Source: Gallionella sp. (GTDB lineage: Bacteria > Pseudomonadota > Gammaproteobacteria > Burkholderiales > Gallionellaceae). From it: DNA of 64,000 nucleotides. The DNA is taken from assembly GCA_028687575.1 (NCBI GenBank), contig JAQTZW010000002.1, positions 266,856 to 330,855 of the forward strand. The letters are read 5' to 3'. The notes beneath the pieces were generated by a model, which was given only the letters and a program-made list of their open reading frames with translations, searched no databases and was not told the origin of the DNA. Positions 30,618 through 40,486 of this stretch are shown here, in pieces. The number at the start of each line of letters is the position of its first letter. Position 1 is the first letter of the stretch. The position numbers and the translations under genes were made by a program.

Positions 30618-31559
30618 ATGTCAGAGCGGAATTGGGAACGTGACGTGCTAATAAAACTGGCGATGGCGGCTGTACAGGAACAGCGCAGCGCGCGCCGCTG
30701 GAAGATATTCTTCCGGCTGATGAGCTTCGCCTTCCTGTTTATGGTGTTCTTCTCGGTTTCGGGCTGGCTGGGCAACGGCGAAGCGGCGCTGAACAAGGGT
30801 AAGCATACTGCGCTGGTGGACATGCAGGGCGTGATCGCCTCGAATACGCTGGCCAGCGCCGACAATCTGATTCCCAGCCTGCAGGATGCGTTCGAAGACA
30901 AGGATACGCAAGGCGTGATTCTGCGCATCAACAGTCCAGGTGGTAGTCCGGTGCAGGCCGGTCAGATCAATGACGAGATCAACCGCTTGCGCGCCAAGTA
31001 TCCCGAGATTCCGCTCTATGTGGTGGTCGAGGATATTTGTGCTTCCGGTGGCTATTACGTCGCAGCGGCCGCCGATAAGATCTTTGTGGACAAGGCCAGT
31101 CTGATAGGCTCTATCGGCGTGCTGATGGATGGCTTTGGCTTTACTGGCGCAATGGAAAAGCTGGGTGTCGAGCGCCGCCTGGTGACGGCGGGTGCGAATA
31201 AGGGCTTCATGGATCCGTTTTCCGAACTGCGTCCTGAGCAGCGCGAATATGCACAGCAGATGCTGGCGCAGATCCACGAGCAATTTATAGACGTGGTGCG
31301 CAAGGGACGTGGCAAGCGCCTCAAGGAAACGCCGGACACCTTCAGCGGACTGGTGTGGAACGGCCAAGCCGGCATCGAGATGGGACTGGCAGATGGTTAC
31401 GGTAGTGTCGAATCGGTGGCGCGCGACGTCATCAAGGCCGAGGATATTGTGGACTACACCGTCAAGGAAGGGTTAGCCGACAGGCTGGCAAGCCGCTTTG
31501 GCGCGGGCGTGGCCAGCGCGTTCGGTTTTTCCACACAGGCTGGGGTCGCGCTGCGCTAG
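30618..31559 (+). CDS. sppA: Signal peptide peptidase SppA, S49 family
   Basis: Inner-membrane serine protease that degrades cleaved signal peptides. The 313-residue single-domain form has a membrane helix at about 29-50 and the nucleophile Ser143 in DICASGGYY. Lys195 in ANKGFMDPF is 52 residues later, the same Ser/Lys spacing as the Bacillus enzyme. Start ATG 30618 has AAAGGAA upstream. The stop is 11 bases from the convergent esterase gene. Confidence 0.93.
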   Translation: MSERNWERDVLIKLAMAAVQEQRSARRWKIFFRLMSFAFLFMVFFSVSGWLGNGEAALNKGKHTALVDMQGVIASNTLASADNLIPSLQDAFEDKDTQGVILRINSPGGSPVQAGQINDEINRLRAKYPEIPLYVVVEDICASGGYYVAAAADKIFVDKASLIGSIGVLMDGFGFTGAMEKLGVERRLVTAGANKGFMDPFSELRPEQREYAQQMLAQIHEQFIDVVRKGRGKRLKETPDTFSGLVWNGQAGIEMGLADGYGSVESVARDVIKAEDIVDYTVKEGLADRLASRFGAGVASAFGFSTQAGVALR

Positions 31560-31570
31560 GAAGATCCGCT

Positions 31571-32206
31571 TCAGCGTAGCAGCGGCTTGAGCGCCTCCAG
31601 CACGTTGTGCATGATGAGTGGCTGCGTCGTGGCGAGTGGGTGCAGGTTGTCGGGCTGGAACTGATCTGCACCCACGCCCTCCAACAGGAATGGCAGTAGC
31701 GCGACAGTGTGTCGGGTCGCCAAGCGCGGGTACATGCTCTCGAATTGGGTGATGTAGGGCTCGCCATAATTGGGCGGCAACTTCATGCCGATCAGCAGCG
31801 CACGGGCGTGTACCTGACCGGCTTGCAGCAAAATCTCGTTCAGGTTGCTTTCGATGTCTGCTGTGCTGAAACCGCGCAGCCCGTCGTTCGCGCCGAGTTC
31901 GACGATCACGATGGCTGGGCGGTATTGCTCAAGCAGCCTGCCGATGCGCTGCCGCCCGCCCACTGTGGTCTCGCCGCTGATGCTGGCGTTCACCACGTTA
32001 TACTTCAGCCGCTTGTGCTTTAATTCTTCCTGCAACAAACTGGGCCAACTCTGCTCCACCGCGATGCCATAGCCCGCCGACAGACTGTCACCCAGCACCA
32101 GAATGTTTTTCGCTGCAGGTGCAGCCTGGGCAAAAAACGACCACAACGCGACGCACAGCAGCATACCTGGCAGGGCGACGATTTTTGACAAGGGAAGGAG
32201 TTTCAT
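31571..32206 (-). CDS. tesA: Periplasmic arylesterase / thioesterase I, GDSL family
   Basis: Secreted SGNH hydrolase with esterase, thioesterase and lysophospholipase activities. The 211-residue precursor has a signal peptide (MKLLPLSKIVALPGML, cleaved near AQAAPA). The catalytic blocks are LVLGDSLSAGYG (Ser), GANDGLRG (Asn) and DNLHPL (Asp/His). The start codon overlaps that of the divergent ABC ATPase gene: CATG at 32204-32207 contains both ATGs. This tesA/ybbA divergence is common, but here no spacer remains. Confidence 0.92.
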   Translation of the reverse strand: MKLLPLSKIVALPGMLLCVALWSFFAQAAPAAKNILVLGDSLSAGYGIAVEQSWPSLLQEELKHKRLKYNVVNASISGETTVGGRQRIGRLLEQYRPAIVIVELGANDGLRGFSTADIESNLNEILLQAGQVHARALLIGMKLPPNYGEPYITQFESMYPRLATRHTVALLPFLLEGVGADQFQPDNLHPLATTQPLIMHNVLEALKPLLR

Positions 32207-32870
32207 GGCAGTGATTGTGCAGGCAGCAGGCCTTGGTAAGCAAGTGTTGAGTGGTGGGCAGCCGTTGACCATCCTGCACGAAGTTGGTTTTACGGTAAGG
32301 TCGGGCGAGAGCCTTGCCATCGTGGGCGCGTCTGGTTCTGGCAAATCCACGCTGCTCGGCTTGCTTGCCGGCCTTGATTTGCCCAGTAGCGGCAGCGTCT
32401 GGCTGGATGGCGCAGACTTGTTTGCACTTGACGAAGATGGACGGGCAAGGAAACGCCGCGAGTTGGCGGGTTTCGTGTTTCAGTCCTTTCAGTTGTTGCC
32501 TGCGCTCACAGCGCTGGAGAACGTCATGTTGCCGTTGGAGTTGCAAGGCTGCCGCGATGCGCGAGCGCGTGCCTCAGCAACGCTGAAGCAAGTTGGGTTG
32601 TCGGCACGCGCCCATCATTTGCCTAAACACCTGTCCGGCGGGGAGCAGCAGCGCGTCGCACTTGCCCGCGCTTTTGTCACACGACCAAAGATTCTGTTCG
32701 CTGATGAACCTACAGGGAACCTGGATGCCGACACCGGCGCGCAGGTGATAGACCTGCTTTTCGAATTCAATAGCGCGCAGCACACCACTTTGATTCTGGT
32801 TACCCACGATGAGGCACTGGCGCGCCGCTGCACCCGGCAATTGCGGCTGGCTGCGGGCAGGGTAGTGTAA
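32205..32870 (+). CDS. ybbA: ABC transporter ATP-binding protein, YbbA/LolD family
   Basis: ATPase partner of the large FtsX-like permease encoded next. The 221-residue protein has Walker A GASGSGKST, signature LSGGEQQR and Walker B LFADEPTGNLD. Start ATG 32205 has AAGGGAAGGAG upstream, and this site lies inside the divergent tesA coding region. The stop overlaps the next start by one base (TAATG). YbbAP-type complexes act on lipids or envelope hydrophobic compounds in the periplasm, together with TesA by gene context. Confidence 0.93.
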   Translation: MAVIVQAAGLGKQVLSGGQPLTILHEVGFTVRSGESLAIVGASGSGKSTLLGLLAGLDLPSSGSVWLDGADLFALDEDGRARKRRELAGFVFQSFQLLPALTALENVMLPLELQGCRDARARASATLKQVGLSARAHHLPKHLSGGEQQRVALARAFVTRPKILFADEPTGNLDADTGAQVIDLLFEFNSAQHTTLILVTHDEALARRCTRQLRLAAGRVV

Positions 32871-35341
32871 TGAAGCTGTTACGGTTGTCGCTCAATCTGT
32901 TGCGTCGCGATTGGCGGGCCGGGGAGTGGCGCGTGCTGATGCTGGCGCTGGTGCTTGCAGTGGGCAGTCTGGCGACTGTCGGACTATTCGCTGATCGGGT
33001 GCGGCAGGGGTTGCGGCAGCAGGCGACCAGTCTGATTGGTGCCGATCTGCGTATCACCTCGACCCGCCCGTTGTCGCCGGAATATCGCACGCAGGCTGAG
33101 GCACGTGGCTTGCGCGTAGTGGAAAGTCGCACCTTTCCGAGCATGGTGTCGGCGCGGGGTGGCGTGGTGCTCGCAGAGATACTTGCGGTGGGTAGTGGCT
33201 ATCCGCTGCGCGGCAGAATTGAGGTAGAGGGGCGTGCAGAGCGGCTGGGCAGTGGTGAGCTGTGGGCAGACGAGCGACTCATGGCTCGCCTCGGTCTGCA
33301 TCTCGGTGATGAAGTTGCACTGGGCGCGCGGCACTTTGTGCTGGCAGCGCGCATTGTTCGGGATGTCGATCAGTCGGTGAGTTTCGCCAGCTTTGCGCCA
33401 CGCGTGATGATGGATGCGCGCGACCTCGCTGCGACCGGATTGCTGCGCGAAGGCAGCCGTGTCTCGTATCGCTTGCTGGTTGCCGGGGATGAAGTACAGC
33501 TCGCCGCGTTCCGTTCGGCTCTGCGGCTGACGCACAACGAAAAGCTCGAAGATGTGCGTGACGCGCGTCCCGAAATTCGTGTGGCACTTGAGCGCGCCGA
33601 GCACTTTCTCGGCTTGGCTGCGTTGACTGCAGCAATCCTTGCTGGCGCAGCGATGGCGCTGGCAGCGCGTCGCTATGTTGCGCGCCACCTTGACGGCTGT
33701 GCTGTGATGCGCTGTATGGGCGCTCAGCAGGGGCAGTTGTTACGATTGTTCCTGTATCAATTCCTGCTGGCAGGTTTGCTTGCGGTGCTGGCGGGCTGCG
33801 TACTGGGCTATGTCACTCAGGCGTTGCTGGTGCAGGCCCTGGTCACGATGCGCGATGCGGTATTGCCGCAGCCCGGTCTGTCGCCTGCACTCAAGGCTGC
33901 TGCAAGTGGACTGGCGCTGCTGGTGGGGTTCGCCTTGCTGCCGCTGTTGCAGTTACGTCGTGTTTCGCCGTTGCGCGTGTTACGTCGTGAGATGGGTGTG
34001 CCGTCGGTAAGCGTCTGGCTGGGTTACGGAAGCGCTGCGCTGGTGCTGGGGGGATTGTTCGTCTGGCAGGCGGGTTCGCTCAGGCTGGGGGTGTACGTGT
34101 TGGGAGGTCTGTTAGCCGGATTGGCGCTGTTCGGCGGCTTGGCGTGGGCGCTGTTACAGATGCTGCGGCATGTTTCGATGGTGGCGTGGCACGGTGCTAT
34201 CGGGCGGTTTGTATTGACCAGTGTGACCAGGCGGGGGCTGGCGGCTGTGTTGCAAATTGTCGCGCTCAGCCTGGGCGGGATGGCCTTGCTGTTATTGACG
34301 CTGGTGCGCGGCGACCTGCTGGCAAGTTGGCAAGGCAAGTTGCCTCCGGATACACCCAACCGATTTTTGGTTGGTGTCCAACCGGATCAACGCCAGGCCG
34401 TACTGGAATTCTTTGTTCGGCAGAAATTGCCGCAACCCTTGCTATTGCCGATGGTTAAAGGTCGTCTGGTCGCCATCAATCAGCGCGCCATCAGTGCTGA
34501 CAGTTATGTTGAGCCCCGTGCGCGCGGCTTGGTAGAACGTGAATTTAATCTTTCATGCGCTGACGGGATGCCTGCGTGGAATACGCTGGTCAGCGGGCGT
34601 TGGTGGAATTCATCAGGTGTTGACGGCGATGTTGGGGAATTGTCGGTGGAGGAGGGCATCGCCAAAACGCTGGGTATACATCTCGGCGATGACTTAACCT
34701 ATGACGTGGCGGGCAGTCGGTTCACCGCAAAAGTCACCAGTCTGCGCCGAGTGCAGTGGGACTCGATGCGGGTGAATTTTTTCGTTATTGCTACGCCGCA
34801 AATATTGCAGGCCTACCCGGCCAGTTATCTCGCAAGCTTTCATTTGCCGGAAAACAGAGTGCAGGCAGGTGAGGATTTGGTACGCGACTTCCCGAATCTC
34901 CTGCTGATAGACACGGGCGCGGTGATTACGCAGGTGCGCGGGATCATCGTGCAGATTTCGCAAGCTGTTAGCGTGATCTTTTTGTTCACGCTGGCGGGTG
35001 GGGGTGTGGTGTTGTACGCCGCGACGCTTGCAGTGCAGGATGAGCGCGCTCATGAGGCTGCTATTCTGCGCACTCTGGGAGCAAATACTGGCTGGCTGCG
35101 CAGATTACACTTGGGTGAATTTGCCTTGCTGGGAGGACTGGCTGGCGCATTGGCTGCGGCGGGTGCGGTGTTGCTGGGCTGGTTGTTGGCGAGCCGAGTG
35201 TTGGATATACCATATCAACCAGACGGCCTGATTTGGCTGGTTGGCCCTGGCTGCGGTTTGCTGCTGTTATTGGTGGCAGGCGGGTTGAGTACGCGCGGAT
35301 TGCTAATAAGGTCGCCAGCTCGCATCTTGCGGGAGGTGTAA
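32870..35341 (+). CDS. ybbP: FtsX-like ABC permease, YbbP family
   Basis: An 823-residue inner-membrane permease. It has one N-terminal helix (about 18-40), a large periplasmic region (about 40-235), and FtsX-type membrane blocks at about 245-375 and 700-815. Extra membrane helices lie at about 380-490. This duplicated-FtsX layout with about ten helices is that of YbbP. Translation is coupled to ybbA through TAATG. The substrate is unknown; family context suggests extraction or sorting of envelope lipids. Confidence 0.9.
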   Translation: MKLLRLSLNLLRRDWRAGEWRVLMLALVLAVGSLATVGLFADRVRQGLRQQATSLIGADLRITSTRPLSPEYRTQAEARGLRVVESRTFPSMVSARGGVVLAEILAVGSGYPLRGRIEVEGRAERLGSGELWADERLMARLGLHLGDEVALGARHFVLAARIVRDVDQSVSFASFAPRVMMDARDLAATGLLREGSRVSYRLLVAGDEVQLAAFRSALRLTHNEKLEDVRDARPEIRVALERAEHFLGLAALTAAILAGAAMALAARRYVARHLDGCAVMRCMGAQQGQLLRLFLYQFLLAGLLAVLAGCVLGYVTQALLVQALVTMRDAVLPQPGLSPALKAAASGLALLVGFALLPLLQLRRVSPLRVLRREMGVPSVSVWLGYGSAALVLGGLFVWQAGSLRLGVYVLGGLLAGLALFGGLAWALLQMLRHVSMVAWHGAIGRFVLTSVTRRGLAAVLQIVALSLGGMALLLLTLVRGDLLASWQGKLPPDTPNRFLVGVQPDQRQAVLEFFVRQKLPQPLLLPMVKGRLVAINQRAISADSYVEPRARGLVEREFNLSCADGMPAWNTLVSGRWWNSSGVDGDVGELSVEEGIAKTLGIHLGDDLTYDVAGSRFTAKVTSLRRVQWDSMRVNFFVIATPQILQAYPASYLASFHLPENRVQAGEDLVRDFPNLLLIDTGAVITQVRGIIVQISQAVSVIFLFTLAGGGVVLYAATLAVQDERAHEAAILRTLGANTGWLRRLHLGEFALLGGLAGALAAAGAVLLGWLLASRVLDIPYQPDGLIWLVGPGCGLLLLLVAGGLSTRGLLIRSPARILREV

Positions 35342-35384
35342 CTTTATGAATTTAATAGTTTGTTTTTCATGTGGCGGATGTGTT

Positions 35385-35412
35385 TTGGAATTTTCATTAA
35401 CTTTGATACAAT
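35385..35412 (+). promoter_or_regulatory. Candidate sigma-70 promoter of acpP
   Basis: TTGGAA, 16 bases, TACAAT, in an AT-rich stretch. The leader to ATG 35455 would be about 36 bases and contains GGGAG. Confidence 0.55.
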
Positions 35413-35454
35413 CGCATCCGTTTTTTAACTACATAACTAGGGTGGGAGTTTTAA

Positions 35455-35688
35455 ATGTCTATTGAACAACGTGTAAAAAAGATCGTTTCCGAACAACTGG
35501 GCGTGAATGAATCCGAAGTCAAGAACGAATCTTCTTTCGTTAACGATCTGGGCGCTGACTCCCTGGACACCGTTGAACTGGTGATGGCGCTGGAAGAAGA
35601 ATTCGAGTGCGAAATCCCTGACGAAGACGCAGAAAAGATCACCTCTGTACAGCAAGCGATTGACTACGTGCTGGCGCATCAGAAGTAA
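35455..35688 (+). CDS. acpP: Acyl carrier protein
   Basis: Carries growing fatty acyl chains on a phosphopantetheine arm attached to Ser36 in [10 protein letters not shown]. The protein has 77 residues, is acidic and matches the canonical length. GGGAG precedes the ATG. fabF lies 38 bases downstream, the usual acpP-fabF pair. The codon choice (mostly preferred codons) fits very high expression. Confidence 0.98.
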   Translation: MSIEQRVKKIVSEQLGVNESEVKNESSFVNDLGADSLDTVELVMALEEEFECEIPDEDAEKITSVQQAIDYVLAHQK

Positions 35689-35726
35689 TTCCTGATTTTT
35701 CATCTTGTATCGTTGGCGGAGAGATT

Positions 35727-36959
35727 TTGTCTAAACGTAGAGTGGTAATTACCGGGCTGGGGATAGTCTCCCCGGTCGGGATCGGGATTTCGACTGCCTG
35801 GCAGAACATCGTTGCGGGCAAGTCCGGAGTCGTCAGGATTTCGAATTTCGATGCGAGTCAGTTCGCCAGCCAGATCGCTGGCGAGGTGCAGGATTTCGAC
35901 GTCACGCAATTCCTCCCTGCCAAGGATGCACGCCGCATGGGTAGATTCATTCATTTCGGGCTGGTTGCCGGGATGGAGGCTTTCAAGGATTCCGGTCTGG
36001 AAGTCACCGAACAGAACGCCGAACGCATCGGTGTGAATATCGGTTCCGGCATCGGCGGCCTGCCGATGATCGAAGATACCCACAACGATTATCTGGCGAG
36101 CGGCCCTCGCAAGATTTCTCCGTTCTTCATTCCCGGCACCATCATCAATATGATCTCCGGCAACCTGTCGGTGATGTACGGCTTGAAAGGCCCAAACGTC
36201 GCCATGGTGTCTGCCTGTACCACCGGTACGCATTGCATCGGCGAGTCGGCACGCATGATCGAATACGGCGATGCCGATGTGATGATCGCCGGTGGCGCTG
36301 AAGCCACCACTTGTCCGATGGCAGTCGGCGGTTTTGCCGCCGCCCGTGCGCTGAGTACCCGCAACGACGACCCGGCAACCGCCAGCCGTCCGTGGGACAA
36401 GGATCGCGATGGCTTCGTGATGGGGGAAGGCTCCGGAGTACTGGTGCTGGAAGAGTACGAACACGCCAAGGCGCGCGGAGCGAAGATCTATGCCGAGTTG
36501 AGCGGCTATGGCATGAGCGGCGACGCTTACCATATCACTTCGCCGAACAGCGACGGTCCCAAGCGCAGCATGTTGAATGCATTGAAGAATGCTGGACTTA
36601 ACCCAAATCAGGTGGAATACGTCAACGCGCACGGCACTTCGACCCCGCTGGGCGACAAGAACGAGACCGATGCCATCAAGCTGGCGTTCGGCGACCATGC
36701 CTACAAGCTGGTGGTCAATTCGACCAAGTCCATGACCGGCCATCTGTTGGGCGGGGCGGGCGGCATCGAATCCATCTTCTCGGTGCTGGCGATCCATCAT
36801 CAGATTTCACCGCCGACCATCAACATCTTCGAGCAGGATCCCGAGTGCGACCTCGATTACTGCGCGAATGTCGCCCGCGACATGAAGATCACGGCGGCGA
36901 TGAACAACAACTTCGGTTTTGGTGGCACCAACGGCACGCTGGTGTTCAGCAAGATCTGA
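35727..36959 (+). CDS. fabF: 3-oxoacyl-ACP synthase II
   Basis: Elongates acyl-ACP with malonyl-ACP. The 410-residue thiolase-fold protein has the nucleophile Cys in VSACTTGTHC, the two catalytic His in AHGTSTPLGD and SMTGHLLGGAGG, and the C-terminal NNFGFGGTNG. The start is TTG 35727 with GGAGAGA upstream; SKRRVVITGLG is the normal N-terminus and no ATG fits. Confidence 0.97.
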   Translation: MSKRRVVITGLGIVSPVGIGISTAWQNIVAGKSGVVRISNFDASQFASQIAGEVQDFDVTQFLPAKDARRMGRFIHFGLVAGMEAFKDSGLEVTEQNAERIGVNIGSGIGGLPMIEDTHNDYLASGPRKISPFFIPGTIINMISGNLSVMYGLKGPNVAMVSACTTGTHCIGESARMIEYGDADVMIAGGAEATTCPMAVGGFAAARALSTRNDDPATASRPWDKDRDGFVMGEGSGVLVLEEYEHAKARGAKIYAELSGYGMSGDAYHITSPNSDGPKRSMLNALKNAGLNPNQVEYVNAHGTSTPLGDKNETDAIKLAFGDHAYKLVVNSTKSMTGHLLGGAGGIESIFSVLAIHHQISPPTINIFEQDPECDLDYCANVARDMKITAAMNNNFGFGGTNGTLVFSKI

Positions 36960-36992
36960 CGGGACGATAAATCCCATTCAAACTCATCCACC

Positions 36993-37799
36993 ATGCTGGT
37001 CAATGGCGAATCTGGCAATTTGATCGGCATGCGTGATCGCGGCCTGCTCTATGGCGACGGCGTGTTTCGCACCCTGTGCGTGCGTGGCGGACAGCCGCAA
37101 CACTGGCTGCTGCACTACCAAAAACTCCAACAGGATTGTGTCGCACTCGGCATCGCCTGTCCGGATTTCGACTTGTTGTCTGAAGAGCTGGCAAGCCTGT
37201 TGCCCCAACACTCCGATGCCGTTTACAAGCTGATCGTCACACGCGGACAGGCTGCGCGCGGTTACGCGCCCGCTCCCGATGCCATTCCTACCCGACTGTG
37301 GGATGTTTCGCCGCTGCCAGCCTATCCGGCAAGCTGGGCGGAGCAGGGCGTACCGCTGTATTTGTGTGCACTGCGACTCGGCGAGCAGCCCAGGCTGGCA
37401 GGCATCAAACACCTCAATCGGCTGGAGAACGTGCTGGCGGCGGCTGAGTTTTCCGGCAACGGTGCGGCGGAAGGGCTGATGCTTGACGCACAAGGGCGCG
37501 TCATCGAAGGCACACGCAGCAATGTGTTCCTGGCGTCGGCGGGCCGGTTGCTGACGCCCGACCTGTCACGCTGCGGCGTGGCGGGTGTACAGCGCGAGCG
37601 GGTGCTGGCCGCAGCCGCCGAATTGGGCCTGCCGTGCGAGGTGCGAGACATCGCGCTGGATGAATTGCTGGCGGCGGATGAAGTTTTCCTCTGCAACAGC
37701 GTGTTCGGTCTGTGGCCGGTGGCCAGACTGGGCGGGCGCAGTTGGAGCGAATTCACCCTTACCCATAAGCTGCGTGACTTGTTGGAGAATGCGGCGTGA
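36993..37799 (+). CDS. pabC: Aminodeoxychorismate lyase
   Basis: PLP enzyme that splits 4-amino-4-deoxychorismate to p-aminobenzoate and pyruvate for folate synthesis. The 268-residue fold-type IV protein has GDGVFRTLCVRGG, the PLP Lys in GIKHLNRLENVLA, and EGTRSNVFL for phosphate binding. Its place between fabF and mltG is conserved in many proteobacteria. The stop overlaps the mltG GTG by 4 bases. Confidence 0.93.
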   Translation: MLVNGESGNLIGMRDRGLLYGDGVFRTLCVRGGQPQHWLLHYQKLQQDCVALGIACPDFDLLSEELASLLPQHSDAVYKLIVTRGQAARGYAPAPDAIPTRLWDVSPLPAYPASWAEQGVPLYLCALRLGEQPRLAGIKHLNRLENVLAAAEFSGNGAAEGLMLDAQGRVIEGTRSNVFLASAGRLLTPDLSRCGVAGVQRERVLAAAAELGLPCEVRDIALDELLAADEVFLCNSVFGLWPVARLGGRSWSEFTLTHKLRDLLENAA

Positions 37800-38779
37800 G
37801 TATCATCCGAAAGCTGGCGGTATTGTTGTTTCTGATGATGCTGGTGGTCGCCAGTGTCGGCTATTACGCGCTGAGCCCGGTGACGCCCGACCCGTTGCCG
37901 ATGGAGTTCACGCTCAATCAGGGCAGCAGTCTGACCGCTGCCGCGCGCCAATTCGAACAAAAGGGTTTGCTTAAGTCGCCCGGCGCATTCGTGATGTTCG
38001 CGCGCCTGCTGGGGCGGGCCGGGCAGCTCAAGGCCGGTGTCTACCGGCTGGATCATCCTCTCAGCAAGTTGGAATTGCTGGAGATGATCACTCAGGGCAG
38101 TGTCAGCAAGACGCAGGTTACGGTGATCGAGGGCTGGAATCTGAGGCAGTTGCGCGCCGCGCTAGATGCCATGCCCAACCTTCGTCACGACTCGACCGCG
38201 CTTGCGGAAGCCGAATTGCTGCAACGCATAGGCGCTAGCGAGACGCATCTGGAAGGGCTGTTTTACCCGGATACCTATTTTGTGGATGCCGGCAGCAGTG
38301 ATCTCGAACTATTGAAGCGTGCCTATCAGACGATGCAGCAGCGATTGCAGCAGGCATGGCAGACGCGTGATGCCGGCCTACCGCTGGAAAGTCCCTATCA
38401 GGCATTGATTCTCGCCTCCATCGTCGAAAAGGAGACCGGCATCCCCGCCGACCGGCCAATGATCGCCGGCGTATTCATTCACCGGCTGCGCCTGCACATG
38501 ATGTTGCAGACCGATCCGGCGGTGATCTACGGACTGGGCGACAAGTTTGACGGCAACCTGCGCCGCCGCGATCTGGCGAACGATACGCCGTACAACACCT
38601 ACACCCGGGTCGGTCTGCCGCCCACGCCGATTGCGCTGCCGGGCAGTGATGCGCTGAATGCGGTGCTACACCCGGCCAAGACCGATGCCCTATACTTCGT
38701 CGCGCGCGGCGATGGCAGTTCGCATTTTTCCGCGACGCTGGACGAGCACAACCGGGCGGTAAAAAAGTACCAGAAGTGA
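37796..38779 (+). CDS. mltG: Endolytic murein transglycosylase MltG
   Basis: Inner-membrane enzyme that cuts nascent glycan strands and so sets their length. The 327-residue protein has an N-terminal membrane helix (about 5-27), a LysM-like subdomain, and the YceG domain with the catalytic Glu in [27 protein letters not shown] and [14 protein letters not shown] are further signatures. It starts at GTG 37796, overlapping the pabC stop (GTGA). Confidence 0.95.
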   Translation: MSIIRKLAVLLFLMMLVVASVGYYALSPVTPDPLPMEFTLNQGSSLTAAARQFEQKGLLKSPGAFVMFARLLGRAGQLKAGVYRLDHPLSKLELLEMITQGSVSKTQVTVIEGWNLRQLRAALDAMPNLRHDSTALAEAELLQRIGASETHLEGLFYPDTYFVDAGSSDLELLKRAYQTMQQRLQQAWQTRDAGLPLESPYQALILASIVEKETGIPADRPMIAGVFIHRLRLHMMLQTDPAVIYGLGDKFDGNLRRRDLANDTPYNTYTRVGLPPTPIALPGSDALNAVLHPAKTDALYFVARGDGSSHFSATLDEHNRAVKKYQK

Positions 38780-38847
38780 GTCGGGGGAGGGGCAGTGCCT
38801 GGTTTCTTCTGCTCCCATATCCCTGTCATCAACGAATATTATTAAAT

Positions 38848-39453
38848 ATGAGCAAATTCATTACTTTCGAAGGTGTGGACGGCGCGGGCAAGAGCACGCA
38901 TTTGCACTGGTTCGCCGAGGCGTTGCGGCAGCGCGGCAGGGATGTGATCGTGACCCGCGAGCCGGGCGGCACCCCGCTGGGCGAGGCGTTGCGCGAGATG
39001 TTGCTGAATCAGCCCATGAGCATGGGCACCGAGGCGCTGTTGATGTTTGCGGCGCGTCACGAACATGTCGAACAGGTTATCCGTCCGGCCCTGCGCGCCG
39101 GCACATGGGTGATCTCCGACCGTTTCACGGATGCCAGTTTCGCCTATCAGGGTGGCGGGCGCGGCATGGACTGGGAGCGGTTGCGTCTGCTGGAGCAGTG
39201 GGTGCACCCCGACCTGCAGCCCGATCTGACGCTGTTTTTCGATGTGCCGGTGGAAGTGGCGCGGCAGCGTTTGTCGAACAACGTTACGCTCGATCGTTTC
39301 GAGCAGGAACAGGGCGAATTTTTCGAGCGGGTGCGTACCGCTTATCACCGTCGTGTGGCCGAGCATCCGCAACGTTATGCGGTGGTGGATGGCGCGCAAC
39401 CGCTGGATGCGGTGCAAAGCCAGCTGGCGAGCCTTCTGGAGGCGTTGGCATGA
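38848..39453 (+). CDS. tmk: Thymidylate kinase
   Basis: Phosphorylates dTMP to dTDP. The 201-residue protein has the P-loop [10 protein letters not shown], the DR motif in [18 protein letters not shown], and a LID region. Start ATG 38848 fits the conserved MSKFITFEG; the frame open to 38776 overlaps the mltG end and is rejected. The stop overlaps the holB start (ATGA). Confidence 0.96.
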   Translation: MSKFITFEGVDGAGKSTHLHWFAEALRQRGRDVIVTREPGGTPLGEALREMLLNQPMSMGTEALLMFAARHEHVEQVIRPALRAGTWVISDRFTDASFAYQGGGRGMDWERLRLLEQWVHPDLQPDLTLFFDVPVEVARQRLSNNVTLDRFEQEQGEFFERVRTAYHRRVAEHPQRYAVVDGAQPLDAVQSQLASLLEALA

Positions 39454-40484
39454 GCGGACTCTATCCCTGGCAGCAAGCCGACTGGAGGAAGCTGCAATCG
39501 CTGCGTAACCGTCCAACGCAGGGTTTGCTGTTTATGGGGATGAAGGGCATAGGCAAGCTGGAGCTGGCAATCCGCTATGCACGCAGCCTGTTGTGCGAGC
39601 ATCCGCTGGATGATGGTCAGGCTTGCGAGGTTTGCCCTGCGTGCCACTGGTTCGAGCAGGGCTCGCACCCGGATTTCCGCATGGTGCAACCCGAGGCGGA
39701 CAGTGAGGAGACCGATGCGGCCAAGGCCGAAGCATCCAAGGCCGAAGCATCCAAGGCGGGAACTGGAAAAAAGCCGTCGAAGCAAATCTCGGTCGAGCAA
39801 ATACGCGGCCTCGCAGATTTTCTGGCGATGACCGCCCATCAGGGGGGGCGGCGGGTGGTGGTCATCCATCCTGCCGAGGCGATGAATGTCTATGCCGCGA
39901 ACGCGCTGCTGAAAAGTCTTGAAGAGCCGCCCGCCGGATTCGTGTTCATACTGGTGACACACAAGCCGCAGCAAATATTGCCCACGCTGTTGAGCCGCTG
40001 CCTGACGCTGGGGATCGCCGCTCCCGATGCGGCGACTGCCACGCGCTGGCTGGCGGAGCAGGGCGTGGCCCAGCCCGCTGATGCGCTGGCTGTCGCCGGA
40101 TTCGCGCCGTTGCTGGCGTTGCGCGATGCCGGAGAAGCGGCGCTGGAGGCGCGCGACAAGTTGCTGCATGCCCTGCGTCGTCCCGCCCAGTTGGATGTGT
40201 TCGCACTGGCCGAAGCCTTGCAAAAGACCGAGTTGGCGATTGTCGTGCAGTGGGTGCAACAATGGTGCCACGACCTGGTGTTGATGAAGCTGACCGGTCA
40301 GCTGCGCTACCACCCTGCCGAGGCAAAACTGGTGCGGGAGTTGGTCGCGCCGCTGGATGCGCTCGCCCTGGCCCGCTTGCAGCGCCACCTGCAACAGGTC
40401 AGAAAAGAGGCACAGCACACGCTGAATCCGAAGCTTTTCCTTGAATCCCTGTTTTTTACCTACCTCCGTCTTACGAGCGACTGA
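39450..40484 (+). CDS. holB: DNA polymerase III subunit delta'
   Basis: Part of the clamp loader. The 344-residue protein has a P-loop-derived but altered [11 protein letters not shown], a zinc module (Cys in [14 protein letters not shown]), and [16 protein letters not shown] with sensor LSRCLTL. ATG 39450 overlaps tmk. Residues about 85-105 hold a repeat of AKAEAS coded by tandem 15-base units, a length-variable insertion between the zinc module and the motor core. The pilZ gene often found between holB and tatD is absent. Confidence 0.93.
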   Translation: MSGLYPWQQADWRKLQSLRNRPTQGLLFMGMKGIGKLELAIRYARSLLCEHPLDDGQACEVCPACHWFEQGSHPDFRMVQPEADSEETDAAKAEASKAEASKAGTGKKPSKQISVEQIRGLADFLAMTAHQGGRRVVVIHPAEAMNVYAANALLKSLEEPPAGFVFILVTHKPQQILPTLLSRCLTLGIAAPDAATATRWLAEQGVAQPADALAVAGFAPLLALRDAGEAALEARDKLLHALRRPAQLDVFALAEALQKTELAIVVQWVQQWCHDLVLMKLTGQLRYHPAEAKLVRELVAPLDALALARLQRHLQQVRKEAQHTLNPKLFLESLFFTYLRLTSD

Positions 40485-40486
40485 CC

